A stretch of DNA of 64,000 nucleotides, taken from assembly GCA_946803715.1 (NCBI GenBank), contig CAMPET010000010.1, positions 34,153 through 98,152 of the forward strand. Reading direction: 5' to 3'. The stretch's first letter is position 1. The number at the start of each line of letters is the position of its first letter. The position numbers and the translations under genes were made by a program. Origin of the DNA: Beroe ovata. Its lineage: Eukaryota > Ctenophora > Nuda > Beroida > Beroidae. A model generated the notes under the pieces. That model searched no databases and had not been told where the DNA came from. It was given only the letters and a program-made list of their open reading frames with translations. Below, in pieces: positions 1 to 22,785 of the stretch.

Positions 1-30
1 CACACACACACACACACCACACACACACAC
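1..30. repeat. (CA)n microsatellite
   Basis: An almost pure CA dinucleotide run at the left edge. On the minus strand it is a GT run that begins exactly at the splice donor of the STN1-like exon at 31-191, so the donor itself is part of the repeat. Confidence 0.9.
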
Positions 31-564
31 CATTGGTTATGAGATCTTCCTCCATAGCTCGCTGAATCTTCTTCTCGAACCTGGCCGTCGTGCTCCCCAT
101 CTCGGATAGAAGTGAGAACTCATTCTCTGTCATCTGTTTCAGGAGCCTATGAGATTCAACCAAGTGGATAGATATCTCGTTCATATCATCCTGTAATAAA
201 AGAGTGTTTAATTCCATATTCCACTTGAATTGAACTGATAATAGAGGGAACGAAAGTTAAACCACAGTTCACCACCTCCCCTCCCCCCATTCACCCTTTC
301 TTCTCACCATTTTGAATATCCTGTGAACCTTGACATCTCGCTGTTCCCTGAACTCTCCTATCCTTCCCTGGACACAAAGCAAATCTCCGACAACGAAACT
401 CTCCCCGCTGACACCACCAGTGTTGACACCACCAGTGTTGCCGGCTTCACTGTTGTTGTCAGCAGGTCGCCAGTATGTACATTCTACACTAAACCCTGAG
501 CAGTCATCTAGCTTGTACTTCGTGTACTTTTCTCTCATGTCAACGCCTGACATGGGAATCAATA
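31..564 (-). CDS. STN1: CST complex subunit STN1-like, partial (two exons)
   Basis: Two exons on the minus strand, 564-308 and 191-31, with clean splice sites (acceptor CTCAG before 564, donor GTGAGA after 308, acceptor TTACAG before 191). Exon lengths give phase 0 across the shared intron. The first encodes an OB-fold half with KYKLDDCSGFSVECTYW, then a Ser/Gly/Thr insert, then VGDLLCVQGRIGEFREQR; these align with the STN1 motifs around the conserved DDSTG and the RVRG-type strand. The second starts DDMNEISIHLVESHRLL, matching the segment after the OB fold. Known role of the family: with CTC1 and TEN1 it binds telomeric single-stranded DNA and promotes polymerase alpha fill-in. The 3' end (winged helices) lies beyond the window and the 5' exon was not identified. 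An RPA2-like protein is the main alternative. Confidence 0.68.
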
Positions 565-1288
565 CTGAGTAGTGATTCTATGAGGTGTTCAACGGTGTCA
601 GTCATGAGTGTGAAATCATAAAATCGAGCGATAAGAAATGACTTATTGGGAAGAGTGACTTTGGTGCCAGAACAGTGTATCTGCCGATAAGCACTTGACA
701 TTCGGGATGATTCCTTGCCCATGGCACACCATTTTCCATATTGCCGAATAATGGAAACACCACTATGTTATTTTGAGCGAAGGCAAGTTCAGATATCTAC
801 CTAACCATGAAATCACTCTAACGCATTTCTTAGAATGCATAGAAGCTGCCCAAAGATCCATAAATGGTAAAAGTATTTGATAGACTGGATAATCGACCAT
901 TGGTGATTCATAAATTTAGCTGTGAATCACCTGCACGTTTCACAGAAAATAAATGTATGCGAGGAATAACCTCTACGGATGTCTCTCCAACGAATCCGGG
1001 AATAAAAAGAGACTCGTTAAATCGGATTATTCTGGGAAAATTAACCTGTGACCAGTCCAACAATCTCTATCATGTTTATTGGATGATTTCCAAGCAAGTA
1101 GAGTCGGGGAACTAATTCTGATTTGGCAAGAGAGTGGATTGTTGAGATTCTCATCTTGACCAGCGACCAGAAGAGGGGATCATACCCCACTAGAGGACCT
1201 GAAATTTTTGTGCTTGAAAAGTTATGGAGCTAATTATCGATTTTCGTTTTGAAAATTCACGGTTACACTATGGTCTATGACTGCAGTA
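565..1288. other. no gene recognised
   Basis: The missing 5' exon of the STN1-like gene should lie here on the minus strand. An open minus-strand stretch at 540-722 could contain part of it, but I found no convincing donor joining it to the acceptor at 564. A plus-strand open frame at 864-1115 has no recognisable motif. Confidence 0.4.
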
Positions 1289-2044
1289 TTACCTACCAGG
1301 TATGTTATAATGAGGAACATATGTTTCTGAATTTTGGTTATCAAGCTTCCTTTCCACACCACAATCTGAGCGACTTTCCTCCTTGCAATTCTCTGCTGCC
1401 ACCTCTTTGGAATCATCAATTGACACCACTTTCACAGCTTTAATTGACACCACTTTGCCATCCTCAATGGACACCTGCGGTTCGGGTTTTGTAGTTGACA
1501 CATTAGCGGAAGAATCCACTCTTGTTCGGGTCAGAGAGTTGGCAGAACTGTTCCACGAAAGCGAGGACATGTTCTGAATCTCCTTCAGCAATGAGCTCGT
1601 GAGAAGGAACTTCCCATCTTTCCCATCTCTCTTCTCCGTGAGAGAATAATCGTCAGTGTGACTTATCAGTTGTTTCTTCGGAGTGGATGCTAGCACGGGT
1701 TCTCTTGAAAAGAAGGACTTGAAGAGACCCTGAACGAAGCCGGTGTTCTCAGACGACGCTGATTTGATTGAAGAACGTCTCCCGGCGTGTATCGGATCCC
1801 TCTTACAGGGTCGTTTCCTTGGGTTAGATGCGGAAGAGTGGCTGTTCTCTAGCGGCGGCGACGAATGATCTGGACTGAGTTCATGGTCTCCGAGTTCAGA
1901 TTCTTGGGAATCTGAAGCGGTCGATTTATTGGGCCCATTTGAACAACATCCGGTGCATAGACGACTGAAATGAGTAAGGCATCGATTATAGACCCCAGAC
2001 ATTCCGTCGAGAGCTCGGTAATTTGGATAAATACCCGCTGTCAC
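1289..2044 (-). CDS. unrecognised Ser/Lys-rich protein, probable coding exon
   Basis: A 251-codon open frame on the minus strand. The protein is hydrophilic and rich in Ser, Lys and Glu, with basic-phosphosite-like patches (NPRKRPCKRDP, STPKKQ) and one short hydrophobic segment (GFVQGLFKSFFS). There is no signal peptide or known domain. Upstream, at about 2174, an ATG opens a further short acidic frame (MNESKARSTVPEDMSEKDP), so the real gene may have another exon, but I could not find an intron with consistent phase. The length of uninterrupted frame and the biased composition suggest coding; no function can be assigned. Confidence 0.35.
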   Translation of the reverse strand: MTAGIYPNYRALDGMSGVYNRCLTHFSRLCTGCCSNGPNKSTASDSQESELGDHELSPDHSSPPLENSHSSASNPRKRPCKRDPIHAGRRSSIKSASSENTGFVQGLFKSFFSREPVLASTPKKQLISHTDDYSLTEKRDGKDGKFLLTSSLLKEIQNMSSLSWNSSANSLTRTRVDSSANVSTTKPEPQVSIEDGKVVSIKAVKVVSIDDSKEVAAENCKEESRSDCGVERKLDNQNSETYVPHYNIPGR

Positions 2045-2398
2045 GACTCTTGACGATGACCCTCACCTTCTTTTTGAGCGAACCGAAACTAACTGCGGTG
2101 TTAAATCGGTGCTAGTTGGGTCTTTCTCGGACATATCCTCTGGAACTGTCGACCTTGCTTTAGACTCATTCATCCTACGTTTGGTGGTTGAGGTAATTGG
2201 TAAATTGACGTAGAAAAATATAGTATGAGCAAAATCATTTAATTCATCACGGTTGAGTCAATGAACGATGATAAAGAAGCAGCAGGAATTAAGATATGGG
2301 TATAGTATTCAAGTTAGTACATCGAACATTGCCACAGCTTATTGAACATTTTGAAATCTATTTCAACTCTCAATAAACGCAAAAAATGGGCCCAAAGG

Positions 2399-2512
2399 AA
2401 GTGCGACAATGACCCCCTGACATTTGACCTAACCCATACCCTAACCATAACAGAAACCCAAGCCCTGTAATTTAGTGTAATTGTCAGGGGGTCAATTGTC
2501 GCACTACGAGCC
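2399..2512. mobile_element. short foldback MITE with about 22-bp inverted repeats
   Basis: GTGCGACAATGACCCCCTGAC near the left end is repeated in reverse complement at the right end (one base longer, AATTGAC for AATGAC), with a 60-70 bp AT-rich centre. The arms could form a near-perfect hairpin. No clear target duplication was seen. It lies in the intergenic stretch between the 1289-2044 frame and the ZC3H4-like gene; nothing else is recognisable in 2045-3009. Confidence 0.65.
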
Positions 2513-3009
2513 GAAAACCTAATTACCAAAGACATGTCCACTGTAAAACCTGATTATGCCATGGAAAATCTTTCAGCGAGATTTGACTTCGACTCGAGCC
2601 CTTATTTTGCCTTGTTACATAATGATAAATTGAGAGAAAATAAACTATTGTTTTTCCTAATTGCTTTTACTAATTATTATTTTTCCTTTTTTGCAGTAGG
2701 TACAATGTCGTTCCTATCCGAGCACCATCTTGCTATAATGTATTCAAACTATAAATCTACGAAAATCTAGAAATCATGTTAAATCTTCGATCAAGTTTCG
2801 TAAAAACAAAGTAAAAACGGCTGTTACAGACACTGTATCACGTACAAAAATGTGTCCTTCAGTCTGTCTCTTCCCCTGATGAGTGAAGAGCACAATCTCT
2901 CAGTATCTTTCTCAGTAAGTGATGCTAACTTTCCAATCACAGTCCATCTTTTCAAAGCTCAATAACCAATCTATGAACCCTGCCATAGGTACACTCCTCA
3001 TTTTTTCCC

Positions 3010-6000
3010 CTATCCGAAGGGACTAGCAGTGGGGTCCAAACTCTTGAACATATCCGCCAGACTGGGCTCACTCGTACTCTTCTCCTTCTCTGAGTTCTGC
3101 TTCAGTCTGGGGTCCCGGGCGGCACACACCTTAGCCTCCGCCTGTAGGTCGGCGGCAGCAGACATATTCCCGCCAAAATCGGACGTGGCGGCGGGAAGTG
3201 GCGCTGACAGAGGCGCTGTGTTTTGTAGGGGTGGAGGCGGAGGCGGGGGTGGTCTCTGGTACTGGCTGCTGATGAAGTCTGTGCTCTGGAAGGGAGGCGG
3301 TGAATTCCCTGGTTGTAAGAGTTGGGGAACAGCAGATCCTGGATGCTGTTGCTGCTCGGGGTTGCCGTAACCTCCGTGGTTGAAGTTGAAGTTGGGTTGC
3401 ATGTCCTGCTGCTGCATCATCTCCGGTGGTTGTTGCTGCATGTTTTGCTGCATGTTGCCCTGGTTAAACCCAGGATCTCCCCCTTGGTTGAAACCAGCCT
3501 CTCCTCCCTGATTATCATATCCATAGGAGTTCTGGTTGTTGAATTGATCCTGGTTCTGGTAGGGAGGGTCGTTGTAATGGTTGTTCCTGTTCCTATCATC
3601 GTATCCACCTCGTCGGTTGAAGCCTCGGTTGAAGCCTCGTCCACGTCCAAACCTCCCTCGTGGACTGCCCCGACCCCGACCTCCTCTGAAGAAGCGACCA
3701 CCTCCACGGGGCCTGTCGTCGTATCTATGATGATTGTGATGTCTCCTATCGGAATCCCTCTCCCTCTCCTCTCTTTCTGCCTTCTCCTCTGGAGTCGGCA
3801 GGAGGACCTGTAGAAGTAAACACTGATCGAAAATCTTCACCATCATCTTAAGGATCCAAGATGTTTGTTTACGAATCTTTACAAGTCAAAAGTAGATTGT
3901 TTATAATCACCTTTTTACTAGGATCAGAATCGGCATCTCCGGCTGCAACTGTCTTCTCCCCACCGTCCTCACCGCCGACCGGGGATCGGGATCGGGATCT
4001 GTATCTCTTGAATCGGGGCCGATCAAACCGATCATTCCTCATCTGAAATCGAATTTCAAGAGATCAAAATCGAATTTCAAGAGATCAAGATTGATGGTAA
4101 CTCATCCAAATAGTTAGGTGTTTTCTTGACAACTCTTCTCCGATGACACCTCCTTTGTACTCACCCATTCTATGATTTGTCGGGTGTCATCAGTCAGAGC
4201 TTCGTGACTGAATCTGCAGCCCTGGTCATTGTAGCAGAACCCTCTATTGTGGAAATATTTGCACGGGAACTCATCTGAAAATGATGCGATATCATCAATA
4301 ATGAGACTCCTCATGTCGCGAAGCACGATATTCTTCATGAACGGGTAATAGGTATGGATGTTCATTGTTAAAGAAATCAGAACAACGAGTGGGTACTTAC
4401 TGTGCATGTACTGACACCGATCCCCCTTATGACAGGGCAAGTTCTTCATGAAGTATTTGCACACATCCAGTTTCTTCCGTATTTCGTGTAGAAATGGGCA
4501 TTCGTCACCCTGTAGCGATTTGGATAATTCCCAACATACAATCACACACAACTTAACAATAATTTTTACGGACACGTGATAATTACAACTGACCTCCTTA
4601 CAGAATCCCTTCTGATAAAACTTGCAGTGAGTCCTAGCCCTGTGAGCATCCATTTCTTCTCTCCTCTCTTTCATCCGCTCGTAGATTTCCTTGTGTCGCT
4701 CCCACCATTCACTGGGCGTGGTCTGAGGAGAGGTATGATGTCAGGCATTCCACAATCCACTATACTACTATACTCGACGACATATACTTTAGGTCATGAG
4801 TCTAATGTATTGGAACAGCAGAACCGACCATATTCTCCCACAATATGAGAGCCGCCACATATTATGACGTCATCACTTTTTGGCCTATATTTGACCCCCT
4901 TCCCTCTCTTATCATCCTTTGGAAACCCCCTCCCCTCTGGCTGATGACGTCATTTGTGACGGCTCCCTATCTGCATCACATAACCTTCTTCTTTTTCTTT
5001 TTCTTCCTCTTTGTGTCGCCGTCCCCGCCACCCCCATTATCGTCTTGAGACACGCCCATGGCACCGAGCAGATTCCCATCCTTATCCTCATAGCCCCTCA
5101 CATTGGGCGGAATTTCACTGTCGTTCTGCAGAGATAGTAGTCATGTGATATGATTGGGTGTAATCTAATTATACATCAGTTGTGTGGAGTATGGAGATGA
5201 AATGTGAAATACAGTGCTTTCTAATTCTTCAATGAACAATTATCCACGTGATTATCGGAAATTGAAATTGATGATCTATTTGACTGTCACGAGCTTCTCA
5301 ATTAATCATGGCGAAGTCTTCATTCCAATATTATGCTCCAACAAAATGATCGCTCTTCCACCACAATTATTGATGCACCACCGTGTAAACTTACTGATAC
5401 TTCAAACTATGGATGTCACATGACATAGTATTGTACTCCTGATTCCATCCAAAAGTTTGCCTACTCGTAGGCATGGTTTCCACGTGTTTCAAAGAGGTTT
5501 CATCACGCTTTTTGAATGGGATTACAAGTAACCCGACACTGAATTTTTCTTAGAAATCCATGGAATTGACAACAGTCATGGGAGCACACGCAGTCCCATA
5601 TTCTACATTGTAAAACACTTTACAATGCATAATGTACATTGTACATTATACACACGGTGACGTAAGTATATAAGCACACATGTGTGCCGTGTGACCTTGT
5701 ATAACACAAATATACACAGAGAAATTGTACATTGTATATCACGCCTATAGTGTGTACATGCATGACAGAGTGATGACTCATGACATGTGAAAGGAACGAG
5801 TTTGATTGGTCTATCCGATGTTTCCGTGGACACGGTGCCCTATGATTGGCTATCACTCAACACTACAGCAACTGCTCTCTACAGCACTGATAATGCATGA
5901 TTTCATCACACAATCACGTGTAATGGAGTGTGTATCAGTGTTATACACATAGAATTAGGTAACTTATAATATTGCTACGTATACGTAACGTTAAAACGGG

Positions 6001-7207
6001 TGTTTAGTATAAGACTGTGAAGTCAGGTAATCGGATTCGGGATGCTTGAAGCAATTAGAGTTTTATTCTGTGCCACTACGCGGAACATATGACACGTTGC
6101 AGGGTAATTCCTTACGCAGCAGGGGACAGAAATGGGAGTCAACAGTCATGTACATTTTAGAATCTTTTAGAAGATGCCTACCATTTTCACCTCTTAGTGT
6201 GGTTTGCAATACCCTCGAGCCTGTTTATTCTGTTCCTCACAAATTGCATTGCACAGTTTTCATTTCCACCAGTCTTCACATTTCCTCATTGCTTTTCACA
6301 GCAGTTGTCATAACATAATCTATAGTTACTGGAATTACCCGAGCATATCCTCACCCCCTACACAGTACACAACAGCTTTGTTTCAAAGCATTTTGGGTTT
6401 CTTTATTTGGATCTTATTAGCCATGTTCAGTGTTTGTCAAGGCAGGAAAATAGTCACATATGAGTGAACAAGCTAGCTTTGTGATGCAGAGGGGATAGTC
6501 TATTTTGTTGGGAAACCAGCAAATTGAGAGCGGCTTATTTCCTTGTAAATCGCTAGGACAGCTGGCAAACGGCCAACATGTTTTCATCGAGGCAATTATC
6601 TTCCATAATTGTTCAACGGTCACAGAAAATCTGCTCAGTATCCACTGAGTCATAGTATGAGAGCCGCTGTATAGAGCTCACAGCTTCCATTACAAGTGTA
6701 GATATTGCGCGCACTCATTATACCAGTACATACACGTCACGTGATCGCTATTACATGATCACGTGCGCAGTGACACACACGCACACACACTACAGAGCTC
6801 AGGAGCTAGAGTGTGCAGTTGCTTGAAGAAAAGAGTACCTATAACGACAGAGCGTAGCAAACAAATAAAGTGAGTGATGATCGTGATTTGATGAAACTAG
6901 GTGGAATTACCATGTAAAAGGCCGAGTTATCATCATCGCTATCGCTTGTGTCACTTGAGCTATCGCTCACGTCCCCAACTTTGGAGATGGCTGACCGCAT
7001 ATTGTTAACCATGGCTTCTTGCCAGATTTTGTACCGATCAAACTTGTCAGTATTTTGCGGTGAAGTTTCGGGCTCAGACGATTTAGAGGGCGCTTCCTCA
7101 GGCTCGCTCTCCGGGAGCTCGCCCTCGTCGGAAACCTCGCCCTCATCACTAGGGAGCTCTCCTTCGGACAGTTCACCGTCCGATTTTTCTTCTGCCTCAC
7201 GGCTCAT
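3010..7207 (-). CDS. ZC3H4: ZC3H4/ZC3H6/ZC3H8-like CCCH zinc-finger protein
   Basis: Seven coding exons: 7207-6911, 5125-4985, 4722-4594, 4509-4401, 4274-4165, 4042-3911 and 3807-3010. Every junction has GT-AG sites and phases match, giving about 571 aa. The N terminus is acidic (DGELSEGELPSDEGE), as in vertebrate ZC3H4/6, followed by a lysine run. Three CCCH fingers follow: CKFYQKGFC..C..H (split by an intron), CKYFMKNLPC..C..H and CKYFHNRGFC..C..H, the last running into the family signature SHEALTDDTRQIIEW. Then come an RS-like stretch, the LLPTP motif, an RGG/FNR region, a polyproline and Gln/Asn-rich tail, RDPRL, and a C-terminal SLADMFKSLDP. In mammals ZC3H4 works with WDR82 to limit noncoding transcription; fly Su(s) is related. 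Family assignment is firm, exact paralogue is not. The 1.8-kb intron 1 holds no further exon that I can see. Confidence 0.88.
5126..6910. other. first intron of the ZC3H4-like gene
   Basis: 1.8 kb without recognisable coding sequence. It contains imperfect palindromes of the GTACATTGTACAT type near 5630-5660 and 5710-5740, and several TGACGTCA/ACGTGA-like sites near 6735-6770 close to the first exon. No RNA gene was recognised. Confidence 0.5.
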
Positions 7208-8485
7208 GATATCCTATCAAACCAGCAAGCAGTGGTAAAATGAGGCAAAGTGAAAAAGGTGGGTTAGTCACATGCGAGACAGGCTAGACCAGTTTAAATT
7301 ACACAGGGATCAAGTTTGGTCGACGTTTACGTATCTAGCCATGCTTAGGACAGTTAAATACCCGACTATACATTATTATAATGTAGCCGGAATTGATAAA
7401 ATCACAGGCCACGTCTCGCATTGACTTCACCCATCTTAAGTTGTTGCTCTACTATTTAGAATAATAATTCGAATTTTCAAATTAAACGTATAGGTTTGTG
7501 CTTTCTTGTAAGAATAACGTCCATCTAATGGAGAAAAGGAAGTTACATTATAACAGTGATTTAACAAAACCATTTACTAAAGTCAGTTGATGTGCCTCAG
7601 ACACAGACCACTCGAGTGTACATTTCGCTCAACATTCGTTGAAGAGGCACAACGCGTGATTTATCCAACGCGATTTAAAAATATCTAGTCGATGTAAATA
7701 TGCGCGGCTCGATCGCTTTCGATGAGGATAATATGATTCATCAATTAACGATGCATTATCTCGTCGCCATATACGTTTCATTTTTTTCAGTGAATTTATT
7801 TGGTTATCGATCCTCAATAAAATTTGAATTCTCTCATAGGGTCTTTCCAAGCCGCGCCGCGCAATGTAATATTTCAATTATCAATATGATATCATATTAT
7901 GCGGCGTGGCTCTAAAGAGACCTCACACTTATTTGTGTTATGTATTGTTCAGTATCCGCACTAAGTTTTTATTGCATAAAGTTTTATATGGAGATTTTGT
8001 AAAGTTTGAAAAAGAGTTTGAATAGAGTTTGTATTGATTGAAGTATTCATTGATCGGATGATCTTGTTTGGGACCTAGGAATCGAATATAGGTATTTGCT
8101 AATTAACAGAAAATCAAGACGAATCTGCAGTCTAGATTTGTCTATCAGCGAATTCCTAGTTCTTGCCGAGCAGAGTTTGTTCCACTGTATATAGTGTGTA
8201 GTTTCGTCCTCAATATATGGCCATTGGCAAAAGGCAATAGTTGTAGTGTCACCTATTTTCTGAGAACAACAAAGAACCTTGTGCTCCTCAATATTGTATC
8301 CAATATTGACCTATTTTTGGGAATCCAAATTAACAGCAGTTTTGATAAGCTTTTGCAAGGCCACAATCAAAAATCAGATTTTTGCCATACCAAATTCTAT
8401 TTCCAAATGACGAATTCTTAATTCTTTGGATAATTCATGGTTAGCTTTTGTGTTTCTAGGAAGGGACTGAAATACCTCAAACTTC
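7208..8485. promoter_or_regulatory. shared head-to-head promoter region of ZC3H4-like and TrxR genes
   Basis: About 1.28 kb separates the minus-strand ATG at 7207 from the proposed plus-strand ATG at 8486. It is AT-rich with no open frame of note. A bidirectional promoter is inferred only from the divergent layout; no TATA box or initiator stands out. Confidence 0.35.
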
Positions 8486-20063
<11,578 letters not shown>

Positions 20064-20067
20064 AGCG

Positions 20068-20115
20068 GCGCTATGGTGGATGTCTGCTCCTCATCGAGTA
20101 GACTCACCATAGCGC
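20068..20115 (+). promoter_or_regulatory. strong hairpin 10 nt downstream of the Sec UGA (possible recoding element)
   Basis: GCGCTATGGTG at 20068-20078 pairs perfectly with CACCATAGCGC at 20105-20115. Inside, GTCTGCTC (20082-20089) pairs with GAGTAGAC (20096-20103) with one G-U, closing a six-base loop. That gives 19 pairs in 48 nt, interrupted only by a GAT/T internal loop. Selenocysteine redefinition elements in other selenoprotein mRNAs are hairpins at this kind of distance from the UGA. It has no AUGA/GA core, so it is not itself the SECIS. Confidence 0.6.
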
Positions 20116-20272
20116 GATAGCGTGTATGTCACCCCTCTCTCTCTCTCTCTCGTGCCCTGAGAACTGAGGATGAAGATCATGCAACTCTAGGTTGTGGACA
20201 GCTACCGATGGCTGTCCTCCGTCATCCCGAGTTGATCTCTCACACTAGATGTTGTGACATCACGCTCCCCTC

Positions 20273-20379
20273 GAGACTGGTCTGTTCCCCGGGGGCTCCG
20301 CCCCCGGATAATGACGTCACTGAGCCAAGCTGGATATCCAGAGCTCCGTGACTGATGATGGAATTGGAAACCGAGTCTC
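20273..20379 (+). promoter_or_regulatory. SECIS element of the TrxR mRNA
   Basis: The core runs from ATGA at 20311-20314 to TGAT at 20353-20356. Between them GTCAC-T-GAGC pairs with GCTC-C-GTGAC. The 5' side is followed by AA at 20327-20328, 12 nt after the quartet, and by the mini-hairpin TGGATATCCA, as in a form 2 SECIS. An outer helix is visible: GAGACTGGT..TTCC (20273-20288) with GGAAACCgAGTCTC (20366-20379). Within it, 5' of the core, is a separate GC hairpin (CCGGGGGC/GCCCCCGG, 20289-20307), so the whole looks like a three-way junction. The distance from the UGA is about 255 nt. Confidence 0.85.
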
Positions 20380-21554
20380 AGGTTCTGCAAAAAAACACAT
20401 GCACCATGGATTGAGAAACAGTCTGAATATGGATTGTGTGTGAAAGATTTCATTAGAACATTTAATTTTATATAAGCTTGATTTTGAAATTTATAGACAT
20501 AGAACTAGGAGGTTGATGTATTCGCCGGTGCAACATCAAGATGATCATGTGATTGTGAAGCGACTTCTAGTTTTAGCATAAGGACGCTTACACTTACAAT
20601 CTTGCGGTGTCCAAATCCCATTTCCAAAAGATAAACAATTCTGCACGAGGTGATGCTAGTGCCAGTGGTGAGTGGCAAGAACAAGTGGGAGTGGCATTGG
20701 TAAGAACTGCAAGTACAAACTGAAACTGACTGAGAGTCAGAGAGTGAGATTTAAAGTGTATATTTGGGTCAATTTTGTATTCGGCGAATCTCGATCAAGA
20801 TCTAATTTAATTAGTAATTTCCTTTGCAGTTGCACTTAGGAACCAATGAAATTGTTTCCGGATGTTATCTGTCCAGCCACTGTTTCTTGCGCGCGGCGCG
20901 CCCTTCGGTGTCCTTGTCGGGCGATGCCAGACCGCTGATGCAAGCCGCGAAGCGGCGCGGCTTGCGCCAGCAAGCCGCTTCTGTCTGCGGCGCAAACTCA
21001 TTCTCAGTGAGAATGAGTTTGCGCCGCGCGCGCGCGAAAGAAATTCTCGACAGGGGCTATCGTCGATTGACAAGCTTGTCCGCGATCGATGATATATAAT
21101 AGACCCTGTATAATAGACCCTGTATGTCGAGAATTTCGTTTTGCGCGCGCGCGGCGCAAATTCAAACTTATTCTCTTCGCCGCTTGCATCAGCGGTCTAG
21201 CATCGCCAGACAACGCGCGCGCCTTCATCGAAGGCCGAAACTTGATTTGGAGACAAATTTAACTTTAATAAGTACTTTTAATCTTATGTGTAAAGACAGA
21301 AATCAAAAATCGAAGCATATCCTTCGGCCCCCGGTGAAGGCGCGCGCGGTCAGGTAACATCTGACAACGACTAGGACTTTTCTGTTCTCTAAGTCAGAGT
21401 AGGGGCTCCCAACAGCCAAGCAAGGCCTAGCATATTGTAAAATTTCACTGTTCCCGCGCTGCGTGACCCAAATACTCCGCGCGCGCTGCGCGTCTCCGTG
21501 GTTTGGACTACGACTTTTCAGTTCACTGAGTAGAACAGGGGCGCGCAACGTGTG
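20380..21554. repeat. intergenic, GC-rich palindromic repeat remnants
   Basis: No gene. 20880-21240 contains head-to-head copies of the CGCGCG-rich element also found at 45781-46117 (core GACCCTGT..GTCGAGAATTTCG then GCGCGCGC and a TTATTCTC-type end), plus GCAAGCCGCGAAGC-type inner palindromes. A short perfect palindrome CTCATTCTCAGTGAGAATGAG-like sequence lies at about 20997-21017. Confidence 0.6.
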
Positions 21555-21647
21555 CACAAATTTTACCCTACCGTCGGTGCGCGCAATTTTGATTCCGCCC
21601 TTGCCAGGGATAAATCCCGCCAGCAAGGGTAGGGTGAAATCCTACAA
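21555..21647 (+). mobile_element. MULE-type MITE, left end decayed
   Basis: The right end AAATCCTACAA and the inner ACCCTACCGTCGGTGCGCGC, CCGCC and AAGGGTAGGGTG blocks match the copies at 45668 and 54740. The left terminus reads CACAAATTTTACCC rather than TTGTAGGATTTTACCC, so it has lost a few bases. Confidence 0.75.
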
Positions 21648-21839
21648 CTAGCATACTAGCGTAGCTAGATCGTACAGGTAAGACCTATGAGTATGACTGT
21701 GTTTGAGAAGGATAGATTATTGAATGTATTTTTGAAAGAAACATTCATTTCAACCTTCTCGTTCATGTGCAATGTGCATGCCTGTGTTTTGCCGAATGCT
21801 ATCTGTCAACACCCGAGAACACTAGACCAGTGGACAAAT

Positions 21840-22060
21840 AGTATCTGGCAAGCGAGTTGGGCTAAAATTTTGGAGCTAGAGGGGGTGCAGCGCCGTTTCA
21901 CAAGGCGGATCAAGTGGTTTGCGGCCTTGGCACACTTCCTCTACCAATAGCAAATGGCTGACAGAGTTGTCTGGTTGAATTGAGTGGAGACTTAATTGAA
22001 GCATTCAAGATTGTGAATAAGAAAGTAGAGTCTTATCATACAATCTGTTCAAATAAGGGA
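21840..22060 (+). pseudogene. fragment of a non-LTR retrotransposon reverse transcriptase
   Basis: In one frame 21863-21918 reads KILELEGVQRRFTRRIK, the conserved LE-x-VQRRFT block near the C-terminal end of LINE reverse transcriptases. After frame changes and stops, 21986-22020 reads GDLIEAFKIVNKK, the next conserved block (R-x-x-GDLIE-x-FK). It is short, frameshifted and without catalytic motifs, so it is a relic. Confidence 0.6.
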
Positions 22061-22697
22061 CTGGGAGTTGTAGGAGGAGTTTACTGACTTGCAGTTATTT
22101 GGAAGATAAGGTTAAAGTCAACAAAATCCTTTTGTCACTAAGGAAAATGGTATTAATATCTATTAACCTTCATACAGTCTTTTCTTTGCTTTGTAGCTAT
22201 TCATAGTAATATGGACACTTTAGCAGCTATTGGTGGTGTTTTAACTGGGTTTATGGTTTATTACGACACTTTGAAAATTGTGATGGTTCAATACCATTAT
22301 TCAATTCTATCCTATAACACTATTACTGTGGATTGAGATCATCCAACATTGAAAGTAACATGGGAGAGTTTAAATGCCTTTTAGAACAGTAATAAAAGAA
22401 TAATGCCAATACCATGTGTGCAGACAATGTCTGACATGTGCCATTCTTAGTTTTAGATAAGATTGAAGGTCCAAGTTATTTAGAGATTCAATGCTAGATT
22501 AATGTGGCCAAGAAAAGGGGCATTAACATCAGTGAGTTAGACTAATAGTTTTAATTGCAGTGTTCTCCATAAAAAGCTGTCAAAGGGTCCATCCAGCAAT
22601 TTAAAGTTATTTTGTTTCAGGGAAGCATTATTTATCCCAGTCTTGTTTGAATAGGGATGGTTATCATGCAGTAATAATACTTCAATCTCCAATCAAA

Positions 22698-22785
22698 TTG
22701 TGGTGTTTTCCCTACCATGGGCACAGCACAATTGAAATTCCGCCCGATAAGATCCCACCAGCGAGGGTAGGAAGTTATCCTACAA
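22698..22785 (+). mobile_element. MULE-type MITE with perfect 9-bp target duplication, upstream of ITFG1
   Basis: An 88-bp element from TTGTGGTGTTTTCCCTACC to GAGGGTAGGAAGTTATCC-TACAA, flanked by CCAATCAAA at 22689-22697 and 22786-22794. It ends about 100 bp before the ITFG1 start codon and so probably lies in its promoter or 5' UTR. Confidence 0.85.

Noticed and set aside
2040-2180. A 29-bp intron joining an upstream ATG exon to the 1289-2044 frame
   Set aside because: Shorter than any other intron here (minimum about 84 bp) and alternative joins do not keep phase.
3322-3813. 163-codon plus-strand ORF
   Set aside because: It is antisense to the RGG/Gln-rich exon of the ZC3H4-like gene; its Val/Leu bias follows from that composition.
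20068-20115. The hairpin after the TrxR stop considered as the SECIS
   Set aside because: It lacks an AUGA/GA quartet and an AA apical loop; the element at 20311-20356 has all of these.
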